The notes beneath the pieces are model-generated. The model ran no database searches and was not told the origin of the DNA. It saw only the letters and a program-made list of their open reading frames with translations. A program made the position numbers and the translations under genes. This document shows, piece after piece, positions 1-12,924 of a stretch of 64,000 bases of DNA. Source of the stretch: Streptomyces akebiae (GTDB taxonomy: Bacteria; Actinomycetota; Actinomycetes; Streptomycetales; Streptomycetaceae); NCBI RefSeq assembly GCF_019599145.1, contig NZ_CP080647.1:124001-188000 (forward strand), in the 5' to 3' direction. Within the stretch, counting starts at the first letter, position 1; each line of letters begins with the position of its first letter.

Positions 1-2058
<2,058 letters not shown>

Positions 2059-2086
2059 TCACACCTGCGAGTGACGCCGACCGACC

Positions 2087-2115
2087 TTGACTGGGATGTC
2101 ACCGGGACCTAACTT
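2087..2115 (+). promoter_or_regulatory. Candidate sigma-70-type promoter for the hmgA operon
   Basis: TTGACT at 2087-2092 and TAACTT at 2110-2115 are separated by 17 bp, close to the housekeeping consensus. A transcript starting near 2122 would run through the inverted repeats at 2133-2159 and reach the hmgA start at 2206. This is inference from hexamer match and spacing. Confidence 0.5.
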
Positions 2116-2132
2116 CGCCTTGTCGCTACCAT

Positions 2133-2159
2133 CGCACAAAAATGTGCGCTGAGCGCACA
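2133..2159. promoter_or_regulatory. Overlapping inverted repeats, candidate IclR operator
   Basis: Three half-sites overlap: CGCACA (2133-2138), TGTGCG (2143-2148) and CGCACA (2154-2159). The first pair forms an inverted repeat with four A's between. The second pair extends to the perfect 8-1-8 palindrome TGTGCGCT/AGCGCACA. The element lies between the divergent IclR gene and hmgA, just downstream of the predicted hmgA promoter, which suits repression. Binding by the neighbouring IclR protein is inferred. Confidence 0.6.
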
Positions 2160-2205
2160 AACGTCTCGCGCGGGCACCACGACTCCGAGTCACGAGGAGA
2201 GAGAC

Positions 2206-3387
2206 TTGCCGTACTACCACCGGGCGGGCGAGGTTCCGCCGAAACGGCACACCCAGCACCGGGACCCGGACGGGAACCTCTACTACGAGGAGCTGATGGG
2301 CGAGGAGGGGTTCTCCTCGGACTCCTCGCTGCTCTACCACCGGCACATCCCGTCGGCGGTGCGGGGGTTCCGGGTGTGGGACCTCGGCGACCAGTCCCTG
2401 GTCCCCAACCACCCGCTGGTGCCCCGCCACCTCTCCACGCACAAGCTGTTCGCGGACGGCGGGTCCGGCATCGACGCGGTGACCGGCCGCAGGCTGCTGC
2501 TGGGCAACGAGGACGTACGGCTGGCCTATGTCGTGGCCGACACGGTCAGTCCCTACTACCGCAACGCGATCGGCGACGAGTGCCTCTACGTCGAGGACGG
2601 CCGGGCACGCGTGGAGACGGTCTTCGGCGAGCTGGAGGTCGGCGACGGGGACTATGTGATCGTCCCGCGGGCGACCACGTACCGGATCGTCCCGGACGGG
2701 GCCGTACGCATCTACGCGATCGAGGCCAACTCGCACATGGGGCCCGCGCGGCGCTATCTGTCCAGGCACGGCCAACTGCTGGAGCACGCGCCGTACTGCG
2801 AGCGCGACTTCCGCCTCCCTGTCGGGCCGAGGCCCGTCGAGAGCGAGGACGTCGAGGTGTACATCAAGCACCGGGGAGCGGGCGGCGTCGTGGGGACCGT
2901 CCACACGCTGCCCAACCACCCCTTCGACGTCGTCGGCTGGGACGGCTGTCTCTACCCGTACGTGTTCAACATCCGCGACTTCGAGCCCCTCACCGGCCGG
3001 GTCCACCAACCGCCGCCGGTCCACCAGGTCTTCGAGGGCCACAACTTCGTGATCTGCAACTTCGTGCCGCGCAAGGTGGATTACCACCCGCTGTCCGTCC
3101 CGGTGCCGTACTACCACTCCAACGTCGACTCCGACGAGGTGATGTTCTACTGCGGCGGGGACTACGAGGCCCGCAAGGGCTCCGGAATCGGACAGGGGTC
3201 GATCTCCCTGCACCCCGGCGGCCACCCCCACGGTCCCCAGCCGGGCGCCATGGAACGGTCGATCGGGGCGGAGTTCTTCGACGAACTCGCGGTCATGGTC
3301 GACACCTTCCGCCCTCTCCAGCTCGGTGAGGCCGCCCGCGCGACGGACGACGGCACGTACGTCCACTCGTGGGAGCAGAACCGATGA
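2206..3387 (+). CDS. hmgA: Homogentisate 1,2-dioxygenase
   Basis: Opens the homogentisate ring to maleylacetoacetate. The 393-residue protein has the cupin-type family architecture. The iron-site region near the C-terminus is visible: a histidine and glutamate in YYHSNVDSDEVMFY (about residues 302-315) and the HPHGPQPGAM histidines (about 340). The start is a TTG at 2206 with CACGAGGAGAGAG just upstream; MPYYHRAGEVPPKRH fits the family N-terminus. The stop overlaps the next start by 4 bp (ATGA), so this gene leads a translationally coupled three-gene operon. Expression is probably controlled from 2087-2159. Confidence 0.96.
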   Translation: MPYYHRAGEVPPKRHTQHRDPDGNLYYEELMGEEGFSSDSSLLYHRHIPSAVRGFRVWDLGDQSLVPNHPLVPRHLSTHKLFADGGSGIDAVTGRRLLLGNEDVRLAYVVADTVSPYYRNAIGDECLYVEDGRARVETVFGELEVGDGDYVIVPRATTYRIVPDGAVRIYAIEANSHMGPARRYLSRHGQLLEHAPYCERDFRLPVGPRPVESEDVEVYIKHRGAGGVVGTVHTLPNHPFDVVGWDGCLYPYVFNIRDFEPLTGRVHQPPPVHQVFEGHNFVICNFVPRKVDYHPLSVPVPYYHSNVDSDEVMFYCGGDYEARKGSGIGQGSISLHPGGHPHGPQPGAMERSIGAEFFDELAVMVDTFRPLQLGEAARATDDGTYVHSWEQNR

Positions 3388-4262
3388 GCGCCCCACGCCC
3401 ACCGGAGATCCCCCCGGTACTCGCCGGTCTGTTCGACGACGCGGCGGTCTTCCCGCCCGGCAGTCTGCCCCTCGACGAGGCCGTCCCGGCCCACGTGGCG
3501 CACACCCGTGGCGCCCATGCCGGGCTGGTCGGCGCGTTCGTCCTCGCCGCCAAGGACGTCGAGCGGCTGGGCGAACTGACCGAAGACCTCGCCGAAGGGT
3601 CCTTCGACCTCTCGGTGACCGTGCCGCTGCCGGATGTCTCCGACGCTGTCGCCGCCGCACACCGGATCCCGGCCGTGCGGCTGGTCGGGCTGGAGGTCTC
3701 CGTCCCGGACACGGTCACCGCCGACGCGGTCGTTCCCGCCCTGGCCGAGGCGGTCGACGACGCCACCGACGCCACGGTCTACGTCGAGGTGCCGCGCGAC
3801 GCCCGGCGCGAGCCGCTGCTGGCCGCACTCGCCGGGACCCCCTACCTGGCCAAGTTCCGCACCGGAGGCGTACGGGCCGACCTCTACCCCGACGAGCGTG
3901 AACTCGCCGCGGCCGTCCTGGCCGCGACGCGGTCCGGGGTGGCGTTCAAGGCGACCGCGGGTCTGCACCACGCGCTGCGCAACACCGATCCGGAGACCGG
4001 GTGCGAACAGCACGGGTTCCTCAACCTGCTCGTGGCCACCGATGCCGCCCTCCACGGTGCCGAGGAGGCGACGTTGGTCGAGCTGCTGGCCGACCGCGAC
4101 GGCGAACGCATCGCCGAGCGGGTGCGCGCCCTGTCACCCCGAGTCCGTGACATGTTCCGCTCGTTCGGCACCTGCTCCGTCGCCGAACCCGCCATCGAGT
4201 CGGCCGGGTGGGGGCTGCTGCCGGCCACGACGATCACCGACCTGACCGAGGTGTCCGCATGA
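3384..4262 (+). CDS. Conserved protein of unknown function within the homogentisate operon
   Basis: A 292-residue soluble protein with no signal peptide or membrane segment. I do not recognise a named enzyme. Alternating hydrophobic strands and helices, and motifs such as YLAKFRTGG (about 155) and FKATAGLHHALR (about 190), suggest a TIM-barrel-like fold with a conserved lysine and a His pair near the active site. The start overlaps the hmgA stop (ATGA) and its own stop overlaps the fahA start in the same way, so it is tightly coupled between the dioxygenase and the hydrolase. The classical pathway needs maleylacetoacetate isomerase at exactly this step, usually a glutathione enzyme that actinomycetes lack. 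A role at or near that step is inferred from position only. Confidence 0.75.
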   Translation: MSAPRPPEIPPVLAGLFDDAAVFPPGSLPLDEAVPAHVAHTRGAHAGLVGAFVLAAKDVERLGELTEDLAEGSFDLSVTVPLPDVSDAVAAAHRIPAVRLVGLEVSVPDTVTADAVVPALAEAVDDATDATVYVEVPRDARREPLLAALAGTPYLAKFRTGGVRADLYPDERELAAAVLAATRSGVAFKATAGLHHALRNTDPETGCEQHGFLNLLVATDAALHGAEEATLVELLADRDGERIAERVRALSPRVRDMFRSFGTCSVAEPAIESAGWGLLPATTITDLTEVSA

Positions 4263-5452
4263 CCAGCACCATCCGACCGACCGTCCCCGCCGACTCACTG
4301 TTCGGCCTGACCAATCTGCCCTACGGCGTCTACTCGGTGCCCGGTCGGGAACCGCGCGTGGCGACCCGCTACGGCGACCACGTCATCGATCTGGCCGTGC
4401 TGCTGGACGACGACGTCTTCGCCCGGCCGAGCCTCAACGCCTTCATGGCGCAGGGCCACGCCCGCTGGGTCGAGGTCCGGGCAGCGATCACCGAGCGGCT
4501 CGTGGACCGCGTCCCCACGGAGGCGGTCCACGACCTGGGCACGGTCACCCTGCACCTGCCGTTCGAGGTCGCCGACTACGTCGACTTCTACGCCTCCGAA
4601 CACCACGCCTCGAACCTGGGCAGGCTCTTCCGGCCCGACAACCCGGACCCGCTGCTGCCGAACTGGAAGCACCTTCCGGTCGGCTACCACGGCCGGGCGG
4701 CCTCCGTCGTCGTCTCGGGCACGGACATCGCGCGGCCCTCGGGGCAACGCAAGGGCCCGCAGGACCCGACGCCGGTCTTCGGCCCCTCGACCCGCCTCGA
4801 CATCGAGGCCGAACTCGGCTTCGTCGTCGGGACCGGCAACGCCATGGGCGACCGCATCGGCGCCGAGGACGCGGAGCGGCACATCTTCGGGGTGGTGCTC
4901 TTCAACGACTGGTCCGCACGCGACATCCAGGCCTGGGAGTACGTACCGCTCGGCCCCAACCTGGGCAAGTCGTTCGCCTCGACGATCTCGCCGTGGGTGG
5001 TACCGCTGCTCGCCCTGGACGCCGCCCGGGTCCCGGTCCCGCCGCAGGAGCCGGCCGTGCTGCCGTATCTGCGGATGGCACGGCCGTGGGGGCTCGACGT
5101 CGACCTCACGGTCGCCTGGAACGGCCAGGTGGTCTCCCGGCCGCCGTACTCGGCGATGTACTGGTCCCCCGCCCAGATGCTGGCGCACCAGACCGTCAAC
5201 GGCGCGCCCTCGCGCACCGGTGACCTGTTCGCCTCCGGCACCGTATCCGGCCCGGAGAAGGAGCAGCGCGGTGCGTTCATCGAACTGACCTGGGGCGGCA
5301 AGGAGCCCATCACCGTCGACGGCCGACCGCGCACGTTCCTGGAGGACGGGGACGAGGTCGTCCTCACCGCCACGGCCCCGGGCGCCGACGGAACCCGGAT
5401 CGGCTTCGGCGAGGCCCGCGGCCGGATCATCAGCGGCAAGCAGGAGGCGTGA
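4259..5452 (+). CDS. fahA: Fumarylacetoacetase
   Basis: Hydrolyses fumarylacetoacetate to fumarate and acetoacetate, the last step of tyrosine breakdown. The 397-residue protein has the small N-terminal SH3-like part (FGLTNLPYGVYSV, about 15-27) and the catalytic FAH domain with DYVDFYASEHHA, NWKHLPVGYHGR, EAELGFVVG, VLFNDWSARDIQ and GKSFASTISPWV. These carry the metal-binding acidic residues and catalytic histidine of the family. The ATG at 4259 overlaps the preceding stop by 4 bp. It is the last gene of the operon; the 218 bp to katG hold no obvious terminator, only a short GAGGAA/TTCCTC palindrome at 5528-5540. Confidence 0.96.
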   Translation: MTSTIRPTVPADSLFGLTNLPYGVYSVPGREPRVATRYGDHVIDLAVLLDDDVFARPSLNAFMAQGHARWVEVRAAITERLVDRVPTEAVHDLGTVTLHLPFEVADYVDFYASEHHASNLGRLFRPDNPDPLLPNWKHLPVGYHGRAASVVVSGTDIARPSGQRKGPQDPTPVFGPSTRLDIEAELGFVVGTGNAMGDRIGAEDAERHIFGVVLFNDWSARDIQAWEYVPLGPNLGKSFASTISPWVVPLLALDAARVPVPPQEPAVLPYLRMARPWGLDVDLTVAWNGQVVSRPPYSAMYWSPAQMLAHQTVNGAPSRTGDLFASGTVSGPEKEQRGAFIELTWGGKEPITVDGRPRTFLEDGDEVVLTATAPGADGTRIGFGEARGRIISGKQEA

Positions 5453-5664
5453 GGAGCAAGAGCTGGTCCCGGACACAGCCGGCCGAGCGGATCAAGGAGG
5501 AACCGCCCCGCGACCACCCGTGGAAAGGAGGAATTTCCTCGCCCGTTTGTCATGCGAGGGTGCCCTGCGTGTTTCGTGGCGGTGCCGTCCGCGGTGCGCG
5601 ACCATACGGACGCCGACATCACATTCCTCGGCATGGTGCGCGGAAACACCGAGACAGAAAGTAG

Positions 5665-7860
<2,196 letters not shown>

Positions 7861-7874
7861 GCCGTCGGTCCCGT

Positions 7875-7894
7875 CGGGGGCGGTGAGGCCCCCG
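7875..7894. terminator. Hairpin after katG
   Basis: Arms CGGGGGC (7875-7881) and GCCCCCG (7888-7894) around a 6-nt loop, 15 bp past the katG stop. No U-run follows, as is usual in this genus. Confidence 0.5.
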
Positions 7895-7911
7895 GAACCC
7901 CGCAGCGCCGT

Positions 7912-7955
7912 CCGGCGGGCACGCGCACTCCCTCCGGAGCACACGTGCCCGCCGG
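7912..7955. terminator. Bidirectional terminator hairpin between katG and the VOC gene
   Basis: Perfect 12-bp arms CCGGCGGGCACG (7912-7923) and CGTGCCCGCCGG (7944-7955) between two convergent genes. The position fits shared termination. Confidence 0.7.
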
Positions 7956-7987
7956 CACCGGAGCGTCACTCAGCTCGACGGGCCCCG

Positions 7988-8027
7988 TTCGTCAGTTCTC
8001 CTGGAGCTTCGTCAGTTCTCCTGGAGC
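7988..8027. repeat. Perfect 20-bp tandem duplication at the 3' end of the VOC gene
   Basis: Bases 7988-8007 are repeated exactly at 8008-8027. The right-hand copy contains the stop and last codons (QEN) of the VOC gene; the left-hand copy lies just beyond the stop. The duplication leaves the protein intact. Confidence 0.9.
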
Positions 8028-8404
8028 ACGGAGAGGACGTTCCCGGCGGGGTCGGTGAACCACGCGATCGCCGCGGGTCCGCCGTCGCCGACCCGGACGA
8101 TGCCCTTCTCGTCGTGGTCGAATTCGGGATAGCGCTCAAGGTCGACGCCGCGCCGCACCAGTTCGTCGACGGCGGACTCGATGTCGTCCACGGGGAAGTT
8201 GAGCAGCGTGAACGTCGCGGGGGTGTGCGTCTCCTTCGGGTAGACGAAGACACGCGCGCCGCTGCCGAGTGTCAGGGTCAGCATGCGCATGTCCCCCTGC
8301 CCGGTCTCCTCCACCCGCAGCCCGAGAGTCTCCCCGTAGAACCGGCGGGCCTCGCCGAGGTCGTCGACCGCGAAGCCGCTGAACGCCTGTGTCTTTCCGA
8401 ACAT
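8012..8404 (-). CDS. VOC/glyoxalase-fold protein
   Basis: A 130-residue single-module vicinal-oxygen-chelate protein. It has two beta-alpha-beta-beta-beta units, beginning [22 protein letters not shown] and ending [19 protein letters not shown]. Such stand-alone proteins include glyoxalases, dioxygenases and resistance proteins, and sequence alone does not separate them. Strong RBS AAGGAG precedes the ATG at 8404. It stands alone, convergent with katG, and its 3' end carries a 20-bp tandem duplication. Confidence 0.85.
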   Translation of the reverse strand: MFGKTQAFSGFAVDDLGEARRFYGETLGLRVEETGQGDMRMLTLTLGSGARVFVYPKETHTPATFTLLNFPVDDIESAVDELVRRGVDLERYPEFDHDEKGIVRVGDGGPAAIAWFTDPAGNVLSVLQEN

Positions 8405-8702
8405 GCCGTGTCTCCTTCACGCGTGAGCGTCCCGAGAACGTCAGGGCACACCACACGCACCACGGCCTCCGGCACGCCACGCGGTCGACGTCCGGATGGT
8501 CGCGCGCCCGTCACCCGCACGAAGCGACGGCCGATGACCGGCCGGCCTTCTGGTCGGCCCACGGCCTGGTCCGCCGACGGCCGATCGCGCAAGGTCACCG
8601 CCTGTCCTTACGCAACACGAGTGAATCAGCCGACTTCCTCGCTCGGTGGCGCTGCGGGTTTCGTACGGTCTGTGTCGGGATCCGGCGGCCGTGGGAGGGG
8701 GG

Positions 8703-9575
8703 ATGACGATGTTCGTCGGGCCGTCCGTCGGCTGCTTGGTGTTGACCCTCTCCCTGTTGCTCCGGGCCCGGGGCACGCGCGGGCGGGTGCGGACCCGCCT
8801 GCTCCTGGTGGCGGGTTCCGCGACCGCCGGGGGTGTCTATCGGGCCTCCCTCGTCGCGCTGACGGGCCAACCGTCACCGGCTCCGGACGCACCGGGGTCG
8901 GCGGGTCTGGCGCTGGTCGCCGGGGTGACGATCACGGTCGGGCTGGGGATGGCCGGTCTGGTGGTGGCGGCCGATGCCGGTACGGGCTGGCAGGCGTGGC
9001 TGCGACGCGTACTCGACGGGACCGTCATGGCCGGGGCCGTGTTCATGGCGGGGTGGGTGCTGTTGGGCAGGAGCGGTGACGGCTGGCGCCCGGAGACGGG
9101 GATGCTCGGCGTCCTGTGGGCCTCGGAAGTCGTGTTCCTCGGTTTTCTGCTCGCCCTGCGACGTCTCGTACGGGCCGATCAGCAGGCCACCTTGTGGGCA
9201 GCGATCCTCGGAGTGTTCCTCATGTTGATCGGCGACACCCTGCGCCTGGTGCGGGTCGGTGCGCCGGGCGAGGAGGCGATGTCCTCCCCCGTGGCCGATG
9301 TCTGCGCCACCGCGGGACTGCTGATCGTCGCTGTCGGCCCTTGGGTGGCCGGCGGGGACAGTGTCCTGGGCGCCGGCCGGCCGATGCTGCGATCGGGGAT
9401 GGAAGGTGCCGCGGCGTTCATTCCCCTGACCGTCTGCACGGTGTCGGCGCTGGGCTACGCGCTGGCGCCTCTGACCGTCGACCCGGTACCGCTGCTGGTC
9501 GGCGGGATGGCTCTCCTCGGTCTCTGGGCCCGCCGGATCTGCCTGCCGAGCAGGACCGCGGGCAGGGACGACTGA
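8703..9575 (+). CDS. Polytopic membrane protein of unknown function
   Basis: A 290-residue protein with about eight or nine hydrophobic segments separated by short charged loops (for example CLVLTLSLLL near the start, and AGLVVAA, GAVFMAGWVLL and LWAAILGVFLMLIGD further on). No signalling, catalytic or transport motif is recognisable. The topology resembles N-terminal membrane regions of some actinobacterial signalling proteins, but no cytoplasmic domain follows. ATG 8703 is chosen because GGGAGGGGGG ends just before it; an upstream in-frame ATG at 8646 has no such site. A strong terminator follows at 9592. Confidence 0.75.
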   Translation: MTMFVGPSVGCLVLTLSLLLRARGTRGRVRTRLLLVAGSATAGGVYRASLVALTGQPSPAPDAPGSAGLALVAGVTITVGLGMAGLVVAADAGTGWQAWLRRVLDGTVMAGAVFMAGWVLLGRSGDGWRPETGMLGVLWASEVVFLGFLLALRRLVRADQQATLWAAILGVFLMLIGDTLRLVRVGAPGEEAMSSPVADVCATAGLLIVAVGPWVAGGDSVLGAGRPMLRSGMEGAAAFIPLTVCTVSALGYALAPLTVDPVPLLVGGMALLGLWARRICLPSRTAGRDD

Positions 9576-9591
9576 GCGGTGCGGTGGTGCC

Positions 9592-9631
9592 GACGCGTGT
9601 CCCGGACGACGTACCGTCCGGGACACGCGTC
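9592..9631. terminator. Long perfect hairpin between convergent genes
   Basis: Perfect 16-bp arms GACGCGTGTCCCGGAC (9592-9607) and its complement (9616-9631) around an 8-nt loop, between the membrane-protein gene and the end of pntB. It should terminate in both directions. Confidence 0.85.
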
Positions 9632-9643
9632 GCACCTCTCGGT

Positions 9644-11074
9644 TCAGCGCGACGTGGCGGCCATCTCCGGCACCGGTGCGTCGAGGGCGTCGAGGCCGCG
9701 CACGATGTCCTCCACCCGCTGCTTGGCGTCGCCGAAGAGCATCTGGGTGTTCTCACGGAAGAACAGCGGGTTCTGCACGCCCGCGTAGCCGACGGCCATG
9801 GACCGCTTGAAGACCACCACATGGGCGGCCTCCCACACGTGCAGCACGGGCATGCCGGCGATGGGACTGGCCGGGTTGTCGATGGCGGCCGGGTTGACGG
9901 TGTCGTTGGCGCCGATGACGAGGACGACCGAGGTGGCGGGGAAGTCGTCGTTGATCTCGTCCATTTCGAGGACGATGTCGTACGGCACGCTGGCCTCGGC
10001 GAGCAGCACGTTCATGTGGCCGGGCAGCCGACCGGCGACGGGGTGGATGCCGAAGCGCACCTCGACGCCCCGCTCACGCAGTTTGCGGGCCAGTTCGGCC
10101 ACCGGGTACTGCGCCTGGGCGACCGCCATGCCGTAGCCGGGCGCGATGATCACCGAGGAGGCGTCGCGCAGCAGCTCCGCCGTCTCCTCGGCGTTGATCT
10201 CCCGGTGTTCGCCCTGCTCGCCGTCGTCGGCCGCCGCGGGGGTGCCGAAGCCGCCCGCGATCACCGAGAGGAAGGAGCGGTTCATCGCCCTGCACATGAT
10301 GTACGAGAGGTAGGCACCGGAGGAGCCGACGAGCGCGCCGGTGACGATGAGGAGGTTGTTGGCGAGGAGGAAACCTGAGGCCGCCGCGGCCCAGCCGGAG
10401 TAGCTGTTGAGCATGGAGACCACGACGGGCATGTCACCGCCGCCGATGGACGCGACCAGGTGCGCGCCGAGGGCGAGCGCGATCACGGTGACGGCGATGA
10501 GCAGGCCCATGCCGGGGCGGGCCACGAAGGCGACGGTGAGCACGACGAAGGCGACCAGGGCGCTCACGTTGAGGACGTGCTTGCCGGGCAGCACGAGGGG
10601 CCGGGAGTCGATGCGGGCCGAGAGCTTCAGGTACGCGACGACGGAGCCGGTGAAGGTGACGGCGCCGATGAACACGCCGATGAACACCTCGGCGTGGTGG
10701 ATGCCCAGCAGGGACCCGGTCAGCTCCGGGTCGACGTCGAGGTAGCCGTTCCAGCCGACGAACGCGGCGGCGAGGCCGACGAGGCTGTGCATGATGGCGA
10801 TCAGTTCGGGCATGCCGGTCATCTCGACGACCCGGGCACGCCACAGTCCGATGCCCGCGCCGAGGGCGGTGGCGACGGCGATCAGGACGAGGCCGGTGGC
10901 CGTGATGCTCCGGGAGGCGAGCCCGACGGTGGCGGCCAGGGCGATGGCCATGCCCGTGATGCCCCAGACGACTCCCGAGCGGGACGTCCGGTGCCGGGAG
11001 AGCCCGGCGAGGCTGAGGATGAACAGCAACGCGGCGACGACGTAGGCGGCTTCTGCGGCCGTGACGGTGGTCAT
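9644..11074 (-). CDS. pntB: NAD(P) transhydrogenase subunit beta
   Basis: Membrane and NADP(H)-binding subunit of the proton-translocating transhydrogenase, which drives hydride transfer from NADH to NADP+ with the proton gradient. The 476 residues contain about nine transmembrane helices (first about 10-30) followed by the soluble domain III. That domain has [17 protein letters not shown] and [12 protein letters not shown], the NADP-binding segments. The gene begins 6 bp after the pntA stop, so the two are an operon. Length and order match the two-subunit bacterial form. Confidence 0.95.
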   Translation of the reverse strand: MTTVTAAEAAYVVAALLFILSLAGLSRHRTSRSGVVWGITGMAIALAATVGLASRSITATGLVLIAVATALGAGIGLWRARVVEMTGMPELIAIMHSLVGLAAAFVGWNGYLDVDPELTGSLLGIHHAEVFIGVFIGAVTFTGSVVAYLKLSARIDSRPLVLPGKHVLNVSALVAFVVLTVAFVARPGMGLLIAVTVIALALGAHLVASIGGGDMPVVVSMLNSYSGWAAAASGFLLANNLLIVTGALVGSSGAYLSYIMCRAMNRSFLSVIAGGFGTPAAADDGEQGEHREINAEETAELLRDASSVIIAPGYGMAVAQAQYPVAELARKLRERGVEVRFGIHPVAGRLPGHMNVLLAEASVPYDIVLEMDEINDDFPATSVVLVIGANDTVNPAAIDNPASPIAGMPVLHVWEAAHVVVFKRSMAVGYAGVQNPLFFRENTQMLFGDAKQRVEDIVRGLDALDAPVPEMAATSR

Positions 11075-11080
11075 CCCTGA

Positions 11081-12640
11081 TCAGCCCTTCGAGAACATGC
11101 CGAGCATGCGGCGGGTGACGGCGAATCCGCCGAAGATGTTGATGCTCGCCAGCAGGATCGCGGCGAACGACAGCACGGTGACGGCGGTGTTCCCGTGCCC
11201 GATCTGCAGCAGCGCGCCGACCACGACGATCCCTGAGATGGCGTTGGTGACCGACATCAGCGGGGTGTGCAGCGCGTGGTGCACCTGCCCGATGACGTAG
11301 AAACCGATGACGATGGCCAGCACGAACACCGTGAAGTGGCCGATGAGTTCGCTCGGCGAGAAGGCGGTCACCAGGAACAGGGCGAGTGCTCCGGCACCGA
11401 CGAGGGCGTAGGCGGACCAGGCCGGGCGCGCGGGCTTCGACGACGCCTCGGAGGAGGACGACGCCGGGGGTTCGGGGGCTCCGTCGGAGGTCTGCGCGGC
11501 GGACACCTGCACCGGGGGCGGGGGCCAGGTCTTCGCTCCGTCGCGGACCACGGTCATCGAGCGCTGCACGACATCGTCGAAGTCGAGGACGAGGCGGCCG
11601 TCCTTGCCGGGGGTGAGCAGCTTCATCAGATTGACGAGGTTGGTGCCGTACAGCTGGGAGGCCTGGGCGGGGAGTCGGCCGGGCAGGTCGGTGTAACCGA
11701 TGATCGTCACGTCGTTGTCGGTGACGACGGCCTTGCCCGCGACCGTGCCCTCGACGTTGCCGCCCTGGGCGGCGGCCATGTCGACGATGACGCTGCCGGG
11801 CCGCATGCGCGCGACGTCCTGTGCGGTGATCAGCCTGGGCGCCGGACGGCCCGGGACGAGCGCGGTGGTGATGATGATGTCGACGTCGGCCGCCTGCTCG
11901 GTGTACAGCCGCTCGGCGAGCCGGTTGTAGTCGTCCGAGGTGGCCTTGGCATAGCCGTCGGTGCTGACTTCCTGTGCGGCGGAGACCGTGAGGAACTCGC
12001 CGCCCAGGGAGCGGACCTGCTCGGCGACCTCGGGCCGGGGGTCGGTGGCGCGGACCACGGCGCCGAGGCTGCGGGCCGCACCGATCGCCGCGAGTCCGGC
12101 GACCCCGGCGCCGGCCACCAGCACTTTGGCGGGCGGCACCTTGCCGGCGGCGGTCACCTGGCCGGTGAAGAAGCGTCCGAAGGCGTGGGCGGCCTCGACG
12201 ACGGCACGGTATCCGGCGATGTTCGCCATCGAGCTGAGGACGTCCAGCGACTGGGCCCGGGAGATGCGGGGCACAGCGTCCATGGCGAGGACGGTGACGG
12301 GCCGCCGGGCCAGTTCCTCGACCAGTTCCGGGTTGAGGGCCGGGCTGATCAGCGCGATCAGCGTCGCCCCGTCGCGCAGTCGGCCGATCTCCTCGGTGGA
12401 GGGGCCGTTCACCTTGAGCACGATCTCCGCCGCCCACGGATCGCCGAGCCGGGCGCCGGCCTCCTGGTAGGCCGCGTCGGAGAAGCGGGACGACTCCCCC
12501 GCCCCCGGTTCGACGACCACGTGGTACCCGAGCGCGACGAGTCTGCCCACGGTGACCGGCGTCGCCGCCACCCTGGTCTCGCCCGCGGTGGACTCGGCCG
12601 GGACGCCGATGCTCTGGGGTTCGGGTTCCACTTGGACCAT
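11081..12640 (-). CDS. pntA: NAD(P) transhydrogenase subunit alpha
   Basis: NAD(H)-binding subunit of the same transhydrogenase. The 519 residues start with the AlaDH/PNT domain ([18 protein letters not shown], about 10-27). The Rossmann region is [21 protein letters not shown] (about 170-190). A Pro/Ser-rich linker at about 385-410 precedes four C-terminal transmembrane segments, so the AA and AB parts are fused. ATG 12640 follows GGGAAGAGAGGCAGAGG; upstream in-frame starts lack a site. The 284 bp upstream, before the binding-protein stop, should hold the promoter but show no convincing hexamers. Confidence 0.95.
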   Translation of the reverse strand: MVQVEPEPQSIGVPAESTAGETRVAATPVTVGRLVALGYHVVVEPGAGESSRFSDAAYQEAGARLGDPWAAEIVLKVNGPSTEEIGRLRDGATLIALISPALNPELVEELARRPVTVLAMDAVPRISRAQSLDVLSSMANIAGYRAVVEAAHAFGRFFTGQVTAAGKVPPAKVLVAGAGVAGLAAIGAARSLGAVVRATDPRPEVAEQVRSLGGEFLTVSAAQEVSTDGYAKATSDDYNRLAERLYTEQAADVDIIITTALVPGRPAPRLITAQDVARMRPGSVIVDMAAAQGGNVEGTVAGKAVVTDNDVTIIGYTDLPGRLPAQASQLYGTNLVNLMKLLTPGKDGRLVLDFDDVVQRSMTVVRDGAKTWPPPPVQVSAAQTSDGAPEPPASSSSEASSKPARPAWSAYALVGAGALALFLVTAFSPSELIGHFTVFVLAIVIGFYVIGQVHHALHTPLMSVTNAISGIVVVGALLQIGHGNTAVTVLSFAAILLASINIFGGFAVTRRMLGMFSKG

Positions 12641-12924
12641 CCTCTGCCTCTCTTCCCTGGGGTTCCTGTTCCCGCTTGATGACCCATGCCCCATGAGTAC
12701 GGGGTGGATACGGGACCGGTGCACTCAATCGCGCGTCCGGCGGCCGAGGTTGATGCCGCCGAGGACGACGACAGGCAGGGCACGGGACAGCGGCTCAGCC
12801 AAGACGCGGCTGGGGCCACGACTCGGGGGACCGGCATGTGGTCCTGCGATCGGAGCTGGTCGTACGTCAGTCGACCACGGACTCGGCGTGGCGCCGGGCC
12901 TGCCCGTCCGCGCCTTCGTCGGCC

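Noticed and set aside
10434..12728. A 764-codon minus-strand frame overlapping pntA and pntB in another frame
   Set aside because: Both pnt subunits are unmistakable in their own frames; the overlapping translation is Arg-rich and lacks domains.
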